Origin: Lachnospiraceae bacterium NK4A144
GTDB lineage: Bacteria > Bacillota > Clostridia > Lachnospirales > Lachnospiraceae
NCBI GenBank assembly: GCA_000424365.1
Contig: AUJT01000005.1
Coordinates: 62,001-126,000, forward strand
DNA: 64,000 nucleotides
Direction of reading: 5' to 3'
This document shows, piece by piece, positions 1 through 8,983 of the stretch. Under the pieces are notes generated by a model. That model worked only from the letters and a program-made list of their open reading frames with translations. It was not told where the DNA came from and did not search any database. Position 1 is the stretch's first letter, and the number at the start of each line of letters is the position of its first letter. The position numbers and the translations under genes were made by a program.

Positions 1-2504
1 ATTGTTTTATCCGTTACTGCATTATCCGATGCTGTTTTATCCTCAGCTTCGCCTCGTCTCAGCGTGAGGTTCAGATCTCCGTTCATGGTACCCTTAAATT
101 CTCCTATCATGTATCCTGAGAAATAACCGTTTACCATACCGTTGAGGACAACTGTTCCGGCAGTTTTCTGAAGTACCGATCCTGCTCCGCCAACCGAGAT
201 CTCCGGTGTCTTTACACTAAAGCTCGTCTTATCAAGGATAGGATCTGCCATGAATAAAAGCTGGGGAAGAACCGTCATTACAAGTACTATACTTGTAAGT
301 GTTCCTCTGCCAAGCACCAGTCCAAGGTTTGCTATAACCGCGTTACTCGTGATATTTGCAATAAGGAAGCCGCATGCTGTGAGGATAGTTCCACTTGTAA
401 GGATAGTCGCAAAGGACTCATTAAGGCTCTGTACTATCGCCTGCTGTCTGTCCGGAACTTCTTTTCTCAGATGCACATATCTGTTTGTGATAACGATCGC
501 ATAGTCAATGGTCGCGCCCATCTGGATAGAACTAACGATCAGATAGGCAAGGAAGTAAAGCGGTGCATTCTGAAGATAAGGGAAGGAGAAGTTGATCCAG
601 ATACTTCCCTGTATAGTTATCAGCAGGATAAGCGGTAAACTTATCGACTGGAAAGTAAAGAGCAGGATCATTCCTACAAAGAACGCTGTCAGTATGCTTA
701 TCAGCAGGTTATCGTGGCTGAAAGATCCTGAAAGGTCATCATTACTCGTTGCATCACCGACCACATAGATCCTTTCCTTATAGTAAGACTGTGCCATTGA
801 ACGGATATCGCGGATCTTTTCATACACTTCCTGTCCTTCAGCCGGTCCTGTAAGCGTAAATACTATTCTGGAATAATTATCACTTTCCAGCTGTTTACGG
901 GCATTCTGTATCTGATCGTGAATATCTGTTATGTCCTGAGACTGCTTGGCGCTAAGATTAAATGCACCGGCTTCTTTTTTATCATAGATAAAGTCGATGA
1001 GATCAATAACAGCCACTCTGTATTCATCGATACCGTCTATAAAAGCACCGTAAATCTCTTTATCCTGCGCATATGCTGTATAAAGAAGCTTTGCAAGTCC
1101 CGCGTCAACCTTTGCAACTTCCGCAAATTCTCTGGGATTTAAGTCATCAGTCAGGACATATTCCTTTTCATCACCTACATCTACATTTGCGAGAGCCAAT
1201 ATATCATCTACATAATCCCTGCTTTTCAGATTAGCGATGATCTCCGCCTCTGTCGCATAATCTCCCTTAGGAAGGACTATCGCTACATTCGTTCCCGTCT
1301 CAAAGGTCTGATCTATGCGTTCCTTTGCAGCTATAAAATCCGTCATTTTAGGACCGCGCGCAGTGTTTTTATCAAAGATATACGGACAGTTCTGTGAGAA
1401 ACGGAATGCAAAAACAAGTGTTACTATAAATAACAGAGGCAGTATATATCTCGTTTTATAGATAAATTTTCCCCAATAATTGATCTGTGGAACAAAGCTC
1501 TTGTGGCGCGTCTTATCTATCATATCCCTAAAGGTCATGATGAGTCCCGGCATAAACAGGAATACCGTGATCATTGAAAACATGATTGCCTTGCAAAGCA
1601 CCAGACCAAGATCCCGACCTATCTGGAACTTCATAAATACCAGAGCTACCATTCCTGCCATCGTTGTAAGGGAACTGGAAGAAATCTCGACTATCGCCTT
1701 TGAAAGAGCAACCACCATAGCGTCTCTTGGACTCAGTCCATTGTCACGTTCTTCCATATACCGGTGAAACATGATGATCGCGTAGTCGATAGCAAGTGCC
1801 AGCTGAAGGATTATATCAACGGCATTTGAAATATAAGATACTGTGCCAAAAATATAATTCGTACCCTTATTAAGTACAGCTGCCATGGCAAATGTCAGCA
1901 TGAAGATCGGTACTTCGGCATAAGTAGATGATGTAAAGATCAATACCGCAAGAATGACTATAACTGCCATTCCAAGAATTACTTTTACATCGCTTTGAAG
2001 CTCAGCCGACTCGTCGAGATCGACTGTTGTGTAAACATAGTTATCGTAATCTTTTACATAATCCCTGACTTCTGCGATCGCCTTTTGAGAAATATCAGCT
2101 TCCTTACTGTCTTCAAACATTATCGTTATAAGCGCCGCAGAGTCTTTATAGTAATCATCAAGCGTCTTATCGGAATAATCAGTATCATCAGGATCATAGA
2201 ACTTAACAGTATCGACTCCGTCGATTTTCTCCAGTCCCTTAGCCACTGCAAGAGCACGCTCATACGTAATATTTGTGAGAAGAACCTTGGCAGAGCCGTT
2301 TGTCTGGAATTCTGCGTCCATGAGGTCCACGCCCTGTCTCGTCTCCGTATCTACCGGCAGATACTTTGTTACGTCATTTTCCACCGTTACATGACTTATC
2401 ATGACTCCGCAGTATATAGCTGCTATAACAAAGAGCAGCATAAACGCTTTTCGCCTATCTACGATAAACGCGGCAAGCTTATACATAAAGTTTTTTTCTT
2501 CCAT
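1..2504 (-). CDS. MMPL/RND-family transporter (3' end cut by window start)
   Basis: The reading frame is open from an ATG at 2504 to the window edge, over 830 codons. The protein starts MEEKNFMYKLAAF, has a first membrane helix, a soluble loop containing VENDVTKYLP, and then a helix block with the RND-like segment DIILQLALAIDYAIIMFHR. A second loop and helix block contain GATIDYAIVITNRYVHLR. The duplicated loop-plus-helices layout and the conserved 'DYAI' segments are those of MMPL proteins, which export lipids or other hydrophobic molecules using the proton gradient. A GGAGG ribosome site precedes the ATG. It starts 17 bases after the GLUG surface protein and is probably co-transcribed with it under the divergent TetR regulator. 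The substrate is unknown. Confidence 0.9.
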   Translation of the reverse strand, partial: MEEKNFMYKLAAFIVDRRKAFMLLFVIAAIYCGVMISHVTVENDVTKYLPVDTETRQGVDLMDAEFQTNGSAKVLLTNITYERALAVAKGLEKIDGVDTVKFYDPDDTDYSDKTLDDYYKDSAALITIMFEDSKEADISQKAIAEVRDYVKDYDNYVYTTVDLDESAELQSDVKVILGMAVIVILAVLIFTSSTYAEVPIFMLTFAMAAVLNKGTNYIFGTVSYISNAVDIILQLALAIDYAIIMFHRYMEERDNGLSPRDAMVVALSKAIVEISSSSLTTMAGMVALVFMKFQIGRDLGLVLCKAIMFSMITVFLFMPGLIMTFRDMIDKTRHKSFVPQINYWGKFIYKTRYILPLLFIVTLVFAFRFSQNCPYIFDKNTARGPKMTDFIAAKERIDQTFETGTNVAIVLPKGDYATEAEIIANLKSRDYVDDILALANVDVGDEKEYVLTDDLNPREFAEVAKVDAGLAKLLYTAYAQDKEIYGAFIDGIDEYRVAVIDLIDFIYDKKEAGAFNLSAKQSQDITDIHDQIQNARKQLESDNYSRIVFTLTGPAEGQEVYEKIRDIRSMAQSYYKERIYVVGDATSNDDLSGSFSHDNLLISILTAFFVGMILLFTFQSISLPLILLITIQGSIWINFSFPYLQNAPLYFLAYLIVSSIQMGATIDYAIVITNRYVHLRKEVPDRQQAIVQSLNESFATILTSGTILTACGFLIANITSNAVIANLGLVLGRGTLTSIVLVMTVLPQLLFMADPILDKTSFSVKTPEISVGGAGSVLQKTAGTVVLNGMVNGYFSGYMIGEFKGTMNGDLNLTLRRGEAEDKTASDNAVTDKT

Positions 2505-2521
2505 CTGTAAACTCCTCCGGA

Positions 2522-5500
2522 TCACTTAGCCTTTCTGTTCTTTTTCTTAAATATGACTACTAATCCTATCAGTATGACGAGCATTCCTCCGATAATAAAT
2601 AACTGCCACAACCGACTGTTCTTTTTAAGGATCACAAATTCACCGTCACCTTTCATGGCAAATACAATGTAATTTCCATCAACCTTAGAAGGAATAAGTG
2701 ATACTTTATTGTCCTTTACCTCAGCTGCTGCGATGTTATCTCCGTACCCATCCTTAAGAAAACGAAGTACATAATCATCATCACGTGCTCCATACACTCC
2801 ATGCACCGAATACTTGTAAGCACCGGCGATACTGTATCCACGAGGTGCAGGCATATTTACCGAAGTCTCTTCCAAAACCACATCGCTATGATCATAAAAA
2901 TCCCCAGTTATCAAAAGTTTTGGATTTTCCTCTGCCGTCGCGATAGTAGTTACATAATCAACATATATCGCATGAACAGTTGTGTTCTGTTTAATATTAG
3001 TCAGGTCAATATTTTCCCAATATGCAAACCTTCCTTTTTTTCCTTCCGGAACAGGCGGATAAAGCGACTCTCTTATGCTGCCGCCATACTTTACAAAGAA
3101 GGTCTTTATGATCTTTCCTCCATCTGTAAAATCAACCCGCATCTCCCTGAATTCTTCCGGAACTCCGGTTTTATTTATCAGCTCACCATATGTTATAGGT
3201 TTTGCTTCTTTCTCTACTGTACATCCATTTATAGCGCCTGTTTCATTTAAGACAAAGACATTATCCCTGATATCACTCTCAGGGTCTGCTTCGCCTGCTA
3301 CCGCTCCGGTCTTTTCGTTGCTTCCCCCTACATTTGAGAGACATGCAGAACCTGTAAGGACTTTTACATATCCTGCTATTCCGCCAACATTTGTATTTCC
3401 CGAAACCTCACTCATGGAGTATGAATCGCGGATAACATATGCACTCTTACCGGCTATTCCACCAACAAAATTTCCTTCCTCAGAAGAAATCCTGCCGAAA
3501 TTATTTCCGGACAAAACCGCTCCCATTTCTGCACGTCCGACTATTCCACCGGCATAATCATTTCGTACCGATACTTCGCCTCTATTTGTACAGTCAAGGA
3601 TCGTAGCCTTTCTGGTCCTCTCATAATTAAGACTGATCTCACCAGCTGATACAACTTCAAAGTCTGACTGTGTATCGTAGTCATAATCCATGTATCCTAC
3701 GATTCCGCCAACGTTTATGTCCGCATCGATCCGACTGTTATTTATTGATGAATTAAGACTTCCCTTTCCGGGAGTACGATCAGGATCATCTGACACATCA
3801 TCAAAGACATCGTCTATGTCTTCTGTCTGTCTGATCCTTTCAAGTTCATCCTGAACTTCATCAAATCCGTCATTTAAGGTGCTGTTAATAGTCTGCATCT
3901 GACCTGTTATGGTATTTAACTGTCCTCTGACAGACGCATCTGATTCTTTTAGGCCATCAAGCAGCGTATCCATCTGCGTTGCCAGACTATCAGTCTTTCC
4001 CGTAATATCATCATCTGTCGTGCGGATATCTTTTTTGTAGTCATCGATGCAGCCCTTAAGATAATCATCAAGAGCACCGCTCTTATCTCTTATATCAGAA
4101 AGCTGATCTCCAAGTTCTTCTAAATCATCTGTACCTTCTGAAGCTTTTCCAAGTAATGTAGATAAGCTGTCATTTCCCGATGCGAGCATACGAAGAAGTT
4201 TATCCATATAATTGGTCATGTCTACCGTAATGCCGCGTCCTGCTGCTTCCTCCGCAGAATCAAGGAGTTTCTCAAGATCTTCAACATTGTCTTTCAACGC
4301 CTGAAGCGCATTTTTTGTATCATTATCATAGATATCAGGGTCGATCGAATCAATCGTACTTCGGATGCCATCAACCTGCGATCTGATCTCACGCTCTACC
4401 GAGTCATTCTTGCACTGATAATAGGTCTTGTAATCACTCACTGTCTGACGCAGTTCATCCGCAGTTCCTCTGATGGCATCTATATTGTTCTGCGCTTTAT
4501 CGTCTTCTTTTCCGACAGTATTGTGGAGCTTATCCGCCATATCGACGAGATCATCCAGCTGGTCTCCTGCTTTAGAAAATGAATCCTCGGAATATTTATT
4601 CACTACATACGGCTCAAACTGTCCTGCGATACCTCCGACATCTTTTCTTCCGTATACTTCACCGTTATTCACACATCCGGTAAGTATTCCTCTCTCGTAT
4701 CCAACGATACCGCCCGTTTTATAGCCGGTGTGTTTATATCCGACAACACCTCTGTTTTCACATTCCTTTATCACACCGGAGGATGCTCCTGCTATACCTC
4801 CCGTGTAATTAATCTTTAGCTTATCCGATAATTTTTCTTTAATGTCATCATCCTTAAGGTCGATCATGTCCGGATTAAGCTGCGCAAGGCTCTCATTTGT
4901 ATCGTCAAGCTCATCCACCGTATCCGAATCAAAACTTACATGGTCATCACTTCTTGCATCGTCCGTCTCCCACGCCGTCGTTTTCTCAGCATTTATATTT
5001 CCGGAATTAACAGAACTCTCAATGATACCCTCATTAAATCCAGCTATGCCTCCGCTTCTGCGTGTTCCGAGCACTATCGCATCCGAACTGCAGGAAATGA
5101 TCCTTCCTTCTTCCATATTGTGACCGGTTATGCCTCCGACACACTCTGCCCCGAGCACATATCCGGAAAAAGTCACACGATCCAGCACACCGTAGTTCCT
5201 TCCGGCTATGCCACCTATTTCCTTCATTTCGCCTTCGGGAGATAAATTTCCGGACACACAAAGATTTCTGATACACCCTGTCTTTCCAACAGAACGTATC
5301 AGACCTGACTGACTGGCATTTCCGCCGAGTTCAAATCCTTTTATTGTATGACCCTGCCCATCAAAAACTCCGGAAAAAATCGACACAGGCTTAAATTTTG
5401 TCCCACTTAGGTCGATATCATTCGTGAGGACATAATATTTTCCCTGAGTCTCTGATTCATCGGAACTCTTCTCTGAAAGAGCAATGAGGTCTTCTGCACT

Positions 5501-5659
5501 GGTAATCTCTATAGCATTACCTGACAATTCGTTTTTTTCTTCTACTGCTTTTGCCGGCTGTTCCGCTGCCTCTGCATGATTTACCGGTATTCCGGTAAAG
5601 ATCAGTGCCGCAGAAAGTATTAGAGCCGCAAAAGTTTGGTCATATTTTCTCTTTTTCAT
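2522..5659 (-). CDS. GLUG-repeat, coiled-coil surface protein with C-terminal membrane anchor
   Basis: About 1045 residues. A signal peptide (MKKRKYDQTFAALILSAALI, cleavage likely after AEA) is followed by repeats of the GLUG type (GGIAGRN, GGITGHN, GGIVGYE, GGIAGQF). A central acidic coiled-coil region of about 280 residues follows, then a second set of GLUG repeats. Next is an InlB-like segment (KTFFVKYGGSIRESL), then a beta-rich part, one membrane helix and the basic tail KKKNRKAK. Met7 of the longest frame was chosen because the first six codons overlap a strong -10 box. The protein is predicted to be membrane-anchored and exposed. Downstream is an MMPL transporter, so it may be an extracytoplasmic partner of it. 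GLUG domains have no agreed molecular function. Confidence 0.8.
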   Translation of the reverse strand: MKKRKYDQTFAALILSAALIFTGIPVNHAEAAEQPAKAVEEKNELSGNAIEITSAEDLIALSEKSSDESETQGKYYVLTNDIDLSGTKFKPVSIFSGVFDGQGHTIKGFELGGNASQSGLIRSVGKTGCIRNLCVSGNLSPEGEMKEIGGIAGRNYGVLDRVTFSGYVLGAECVGGITGHNMEEGRIISCSSDAIVLGTRRSGGIAGFNEGIIESSVNSGNINAEKTTAWETDDARSDDHVSFDSDTVDELDDTNESLAQLNPDMIDLKDDDIKEKLSDKLKINYTGGIAGASSGVIKECENRGVVGYKHTGYKTGGIVGYERGILTGCVNNGEVYGRKDVGGIAGQFEPYVVNKYSEDSFSKAGDQLDDLVDMADKLHNTVGKEDDKAQNNIDAIRGTADELRQTVSDYKTYYQCKNDSVEREIRSQVDGIRSTIDSIDPDIYDNDTKNALQALKDNVEDLEKLLDSAEEAAGRGITVDMTNYMDKLLRMLASGNDSLSTLLGKASEGTDDLEELGDQLSDIRDKSGALDDYLKGCIDDYKKDIRTTDDDITGKTDSLATQMDTLLDGLKESDASVRGQLNTITGQMQTINSTLNDGFDEVQDELERIRQTEDIDDVFDDVSDDPDRTPGKGSLNSSINNSRIDADINVGGIVGYMDYDYDTQSDFEVVSAGEISLNYERTRKATILDCTNRGEVSVRNDYAGGIVGRAEMGAVLSGNNFGRISSEEGNFVGGIAGKSAYVIRDSYSMSEVSGNTNVGGIAGYVKVLTGSACLSNVGGSNEKTGAVAGEADPESDIRDNVFVLNETGAINGCTVEKEAKPITYGELINKTGVPEEFREMRVDFTDGGKIIKTFFVKYGGSIRESLYPPVPEGKKGRFAYWENIDLTNIKQNTTVHAIYVDYVTTIATAEENPKLLITGDFYDHSDVVLEETSVNMPAPRGYSIAGAYKYSVHGVYGARDDDYVLRFLKDGYGDNIAAAEVKDNKVSLIPSKVDGNYIVFAMKGDGEFVILKKNSRLWQLFIIGGMLVILIGLVVIFKKKNRKAK

Positions 5660-5665
5660 AATCTC

Positions 5666-5693
5666 ATTATACAACATCGTGATTTTTATTCAA
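5666..5693 (-). promoter_or_regulatory. Sigma-A promoter of the GLUG-MMPL operon
   Basis: On the minus strand TTGAAT (5688-5693) and TATAAT (5666-5671) are separated by 16 bases. The predicted start of transcription falls at about 5659, at the first base of the preferred ATG. The -35 box overlaps the inverted repeat at 5690-5704. Confidence 0.7.
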
Positions 5694-5704
5694 CAGTGTG
5701 TTGA
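5690..5704. promoter_or_regulatory. Candidate TetR operator
   Basis: Inverted repeat TCAACAgtgTGTTGA with perfect 6-bp arms. It overlaps the -35 boxes of both divergent promoters, so one bound dimer could block both. Assignment to the adjacent TetR protein is inferred from position only. Confidence 0.6.
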
Positions 5705-5729
5705 TTTACCAACCGAGATGTATTATAAT
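5701..5729 (+). promoter_or_regulatory. Sigma-A promoter of the tetR-type gene
   Basis: TTGATT (5701-5706), 17-base spacer, TATAAT (5724-5729). The transcript would have an untranslated leader of about 60 bases before the ATG at 5796. Confidence 0.7.
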
Positions 5730-5795
5730 GTCATTCGGACAGGATAGCAATAGTCCTGCGGAAATTTTTTAAATAAATACTTAGGGTGATAGTTT

Positions 5796-6377
5796 ATGAG
5801 AATGTCTGAAGTAAAAATGGATCGGCGTATCCGCAAAACGAAGAGTCTTCTGTGGCACGGCCTTGCCTCACTGATGATGGAAAGAGATATTCAGGATATT
5901 TCTGTCAAGAGACTGACAGAGTATGTAGACCTGAATCGAAGCACCTTCTATATCCATTACAAGGATATAAATCAGCTGCTTGATTCCATTGAAAATGAAC
6001 TGATGGAAGAATTTCGCGAGATCATTTCTCACAACATAGATATTTCAAATCTCTACGAGTCTAATCTGCAGCTTTTGCACGACCTGTACAGAGATCTCCT
6101 GCAAAACCGCGAGATCATAAGTGCTCTGCTTGGTCCTCACGGAGATTTTCAGTTTATCAAAAAATTAAAACAGATCCTTACGGAAAGAATTGAAGAAATC
6201 GGAAAAGCTCTGAATTTTTCCGAAGAAGTTCTGACCTACTATTCCGCCTTTTGCTTTACCGGCTGTGTAGGTATCATACAGCAATGGATAGAAACGGATT
6301 TTGAACAGAGTCCGGAACACATCGCAGATATCACCAACCGCTTCATGATTCACGGAATGGACTCGATACTTCATTAA
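5796..6377 (+). CDS. TetR/AcrR-family transcriptional regulator
   Basis: 193 residues. The N-terminal helix-turn-helix is typical of TetR proteins (RIRKTKSLLWHGLASLM ... ISVKRLTEYVDLNRSTFYIHY). The C-terminal helical ligand-binding and dimer domain resembles the type common in Firmicutes. An AGGGTGA ribosome site lies 8 bases before the ATG. The gene is transcribed away from the GLUG-MMPL operon and is expected to repress that operon and itself through the inverted repeat at 5690-5704. The inducer is unknown, but an exported substrate of the MMPL pump is the usual pattern. The gene ends about 25 bases before an inserted MITE-like element. Confidence 0.9.
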   Translation: MRMSEVKMDRRIRKTKSLLWHGLASLMMERDIQDISVKRLTEYVDLNRSTFYIHYKDINQLLDSIENELMEEFREIISHNIDISNLYESNLQLLHDLYRDLLQNREIISALLGPHGDFQFIKKLKQILTERIEEIGKALNFSEEVLTYYSAFCFTGCVGIIQQWIETDFEQSPEHIADITNRFMIHGMDSILH

Positions 6378-6393
6378 ATAAACATTCAAAAAA

Positions 6394-6555
6394 GGGAACC
6401 GGTTACTGTTCACTCGCTTCCAGCTCGCTCACGTAACGGATTTTGCCAATTAAATCGCCTCCGGCGATGGGCAAAATCCAATGGCTTTTCATCTTTCTTG
6501 GTCGTAAACTCCGCAGCGTAGTGCTCCGTTTACGTGCGAACTGTTAAGGGAACCG
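6394..6555. repeat. Target-site duplication GGGAACCG flanking MITE copy 1
   Basis: The 8-bp sequence GGGAACCG occurs at 6394-6401 and again at 6548-6555, directly on either side of the element at 6402-6547. This is the footprint of a transposition event. Confidence 0.75.
6402..6547. mobile_element. MITE-like palindromic element, copy 1 (146 bp)
   Basis: No coding capacity. The left end GTTACTGTTCAC is an imperfect inverted match of the right end GCGAACTGTTAA. Inside is a strong stem (GGATTTTGCC ... GGCAAAATCC enclosing CGCC/GGCG) and a second stem (GTAAAC ... GTTTAC). Most of the sequence recurs at 33804-34004. The 8-bp direct repeats on its flanks identify it as a non-autonomous mobile element. 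No transposase gene is in the window. Confidence 0.75.
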
Positions 6556-6584
6556 CACTTTTTACAGTACGGCTCCCTTTTTTA
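6548..6584 (+). terminator. Rho-independent terminator after the TetR gene, disrupted on the other strand
   Basis: GGGAACCG (6548-6555) pairs with CGGCTCCC (6570-6577) and a T-run follows, so it works for plus-strand transcripts. The matching A-run that would serve minus-strand transcripts lies at 6388-6393, on the far side of the inserted element. Confidence 0.75.
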
Positions 6585-6603
6585 TTTTAGTCCTGTCATT
6601 ATC

Positions 6604-7290
6604 TTACTCAGCTGTTTCCGCTGTTGTTTCTTCGGAACTGCTGTCTTCTGTATCCTCTGTACTCTGTTCATCAGGTTTTCCCGGTGCCTTATTATCATCT
6701 ATTGAAATCGAAACAACTTCATTGTCATCGTTATATGTGATAACTACCATTGTTTCCTCTTCAAGGTCTTCTGCTGAACAATCCTTATATTCTGTAGAAC
6801 TTGTGAGTATCAGTTCAAGAGTTTCTCCAGACGGTGCCTCTCCGCCCTTCTGATCTTGACCGCCGCCGGGCTGTCCACCCCTGCCGCCTTTACCGCCTTC
6901 CGGTGCTTTTCCACCGGATGTCTCCCCTGACGGCGCTTCTCCGGATGGTGCCTCACCTGATGGTGCCTCACCTGACGGCGCTTCTCCATTTCCGCCGGCT
7001 CCCGGGCCGCCCTTACCACCCATATTTGCAAAAGCCTCTACTGTCAGTTTCTCACCATCTATCGATGTAATCTTCGCGTGTACTTCGGTTCCTTCAGCAT
7101 TTTCTTCCGACATAGCCGTGCTTGGCTCATCCGTAGGTGCAGGTGCGTCAGACGGCGCCTCTGCAGTCGTCTCTGCCGGTGTTTCCGCTGCTGCAAAAGA
7201 ACTTCCGCATCCTGTCACAGAAAGAGAAAGCACTGCCGCTGCAATTATCGCTGCAACTCTTTTACAAACCTTCTGATTTCTTCTTTTCAT
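6604..7290 (-). CDS. Gly/Pro/Glu-rich lipoprotein of unknown function
   Basis: 228 residues from the ATG at 7290, chosen for its GAGAGGATG ribosome site; the longer frame has none. A signal peptide ends in the lipobox LSVTGC, so the protein is probably lipid-anchored on the outer face of the membrane. An acidic Thr/Ala/Pro-rich stretch leads to a short motif (KITSIDGEKLTVEAF), a Gly-rich region with four tandem GEAPS units, and a segment ELILTSSTEYKDCS that resembles the end of a small beta domain. The tail is Ser/Thr/Glu-rich. The two beta segments around the Gly-rich insert could form one fold. No family was recognised. Confidence 0.75.
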   Translation of the reverse strand: MKRRNQKVCKRVAAIIAAAVLSLSVTGCGSSFAAAETPAETTAEAPSDAPAPTDEPSTAMSEENAEGTEVHAKITSIDGEKLTVEAFANMGGKGGPGAGGNGEAPSGEAPSGEAPSGEAPSGETSGGKAPEGGKGGRGGQPGGGQDQKGGEAPSGETLELILTSSTEYKDCSAEDLEEETMVVITYNDDNEVVSISIDDNKAPGKPDEQSTEDTEDSSSEETTAETAE

Positions 7291-7424
7291 AATCCATCCT
7301 CTCATTTCTGACAGATCATCTGTCATTAAATTTCATTTCTTAATGAGATAGATTGTAATATGATCGTTTGAAAACTTTTTGATGAGACTGTGAAAAAACA
7401 GGGGACGGGAGCTTAACCATAGCT

Positions 7425-7453
7425 TAAAAAGGCTGACCCTTAACGGATCAGCC
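7425..7453 (-). terminator. Rho-independent terminator of the alanine symporter gene
   Basis: On the minus strand GGCTGATCC pairs with GGGTCAGCC and a T-run follows (A-run 7426-7430 on the plus strand). It lies just after the stop codon at 7464. Confidence 0.8.
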
Positions 7454-7463
7454 TCCCAAAATC

Positions 7464-8900
7464 TTATGCGTTTTCTGCCTCGGTACGTCTTACAACGTCC
7501 TCAGCCTTCGTAAAAAAACTTTTTACTTCCTTTGCTGCCACACCGCTAAGTGCGATAAGGGCTACCAGATTCGGCAGTGCCATAAGTCCGTTAACGATAT
7601 CCGCGATAGTCCATACTGCGCTTACAGTCATATACGGTCCGAAAAATACACATGCAATATATATCCATCTATATGACTTCACGACTTTCTGATTATCATT
7701 TGTCAGATACTCAAGACATCTCTCAGAATAGTAGTCCCATCCAAGAATAGTCGTAAACGCAAAGAACACGAGACAGATCATCAGGATAAATGCGGAAACC
7801 TGCGCCGGGATAGGAAGTCCCTCCTGGAAAGCACGGGTAGTAACCGCAGCTCCCTCAAGTCCCTGATTCCATGAACCTGTAACAACAATGCAAAGACCTG
7901 TCATAGTACAGATGATAAGTGTATCTATTACAGTTCCGAGCATGGAAACAAGTCCCTGCTCAACAGGCTCATCAACCTTTGCCGCAGCTGCTGCGATAGG
8001 CGCCGAACCGATACCTGCTTCGTTGCTGAAGATTCCTCGTGCGATACCTTTCTGCATAGCTACCATCATTGCACCTAACGCACCGCCGGAAACCGCGCGA
8101 AGCCCGAAAGCGCCTGTTACGATCTCTGCAAGAGCTCCCGGTATCTTTGTAATGTTAAGGAGCAGGATGATCAAACCACACACTACATAAAGAATTGCCA
8201 TGAACGGTACTACGACCTGTGCAACCTTTGAAATTCTCTTAAGTCCGCCGATAAGTACCAGTGCTACACAGACTGTGAGGATCAGACCTGAAATAACCAC
8301 GCTCCATGAATACTCACGTCCGAAAAGGCTTACCGCATTTACGGTTTCAGGATCAAAGAAGCCCTTTACAGCACTTGTGATACCATTTATCTGAGTAAAG
8401 GTTCCGATACCGAAAAGACCTACCATTACGCCAAAGACTGCAAAAATCTTTGCAAGCCATGACCACTGTTTTCCCATTCCCTTTTCAATATAGTAAAAAG
8501 GACCACCGATTATATGTCCATCTTCTGCAACCGAACGGAATTTGATCGCCAGCATACACTCGGTAAACTTGGTAGCAGTTCCTACGAGTGCAGCGATCCA
8601 CATCCAGAACATGGCACCCGGTCCACCTGCAACGATGGCTGTGGCAACACCTACGATATTACCGGTTCCGATAGTCGCGGACAGTGCTGTACAAAGAGCT
8701 GCAAAGCTGGAAACCTCTCCTGTTTCTCCGCTCTGATCATTCTTAAACATCAATTTAAATCCCATCAGAAGCTTTGAAAATTGGATTCCTCTCAAGCGAA
8801 CAGTGAGCATGAGGCCTGTAAACAGTATCAGGACGATAAGCGGCACACCCCACACAAAATCATCAATTGCGCCAAGGACATTATTAATCGTATCCAGCAT
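7464..8900 (-). CDS. Sodium:alanine (amino acid) symporter, AgcS family
   Basis: 478 residues from the ATG at 8900, which has an AAGGAGAG ribosome site 8 bases upstream; the longer frame does not. About 11 membrane helices. Family segments are visible: SFAALCTALSATIGTGNIVGVATAI, GPGAMFWMWIAALVGTATKFTE, ARGIFSNEAGIGSAPIAAAAA and the cytoplasmic tail after the last helix. AgcS proteins import alanine or glycine with Na+. It is a single-gene transcript: its own promoter lies at 8984-9012 and its own terminator at 7425-7453. Confidence 0.95.
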   Translation of the reverse strand: MLDTINNVLGAIDDFVWGVPLIVLILFTGLMLTVRLRGIQFSKLLMGFKLMFKNDQSGETGEVSSFAALCTALSATIGTGNIVGVATAIVAGGPGAMFWMWIAALVGTATKFTECMLAIKFRSVAEDGHIIGGPFYYIEKGMGKQWSWLAKIFAVFGVMVGLFGIGTFTQINGITSAVKGFFDPETVNAVSLFGREYSWSVVISGLILTVCVALVLIGGLKRISKVAQVVVPFMAILYVVCGLIILLLNITKIPGALAEIVTGAFGLRAVSGGALGAMMVAMQKGIARGIFSNEAGIGSAPIAAAAAKVDEPVEQGLVSMLGTVIDTLIICTMTGLCIVVTGSWNQGLEGAAVTTRAFQEGLPIPAQVSAFILMICLVFFAFTTILGWDYYSERCLEYLTNDNQKVVKSYRWIYIACVFFGPYMTVSAVWTIADIVNGLMALPNLVALIALSGVAAKEVKSFFTKAEDVVRRTEAENA

Positions 8901-8948
8901 TTTTTCTCTCCTTATCAACTCTAGTTGCAAACCATCAGTCCGTAAGAA

Positions 8949-8964
8949 GCGGACAAGTGTCCGC
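8949..8964. promoter_or_regulatory. Small palindrome in the symporter leader
   Basis: GCGGACA-ag-TGTCCGC, perfect 7-bp arms, about 15 bases into the predicted transcript. It could be an operator or a leader hairpin; nothing in the sequence decides between them. Confidence 0.4.
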
Positions 8965-8983
8965 ACACGTTGAACTAAGCAAC

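Noticed and set aside
1-2510. Plus-strand reading frames opposite the MMPL gene
   Set aside because: They have no ribosome sites and no family features, and lie opposite a long, clearly conserved coding frame.
5034-5276. Small minus-strand frame inside the GLUG gene
   Set aside because: It is a shifted frame of the GLUG coding region, without ribosome site or family match.
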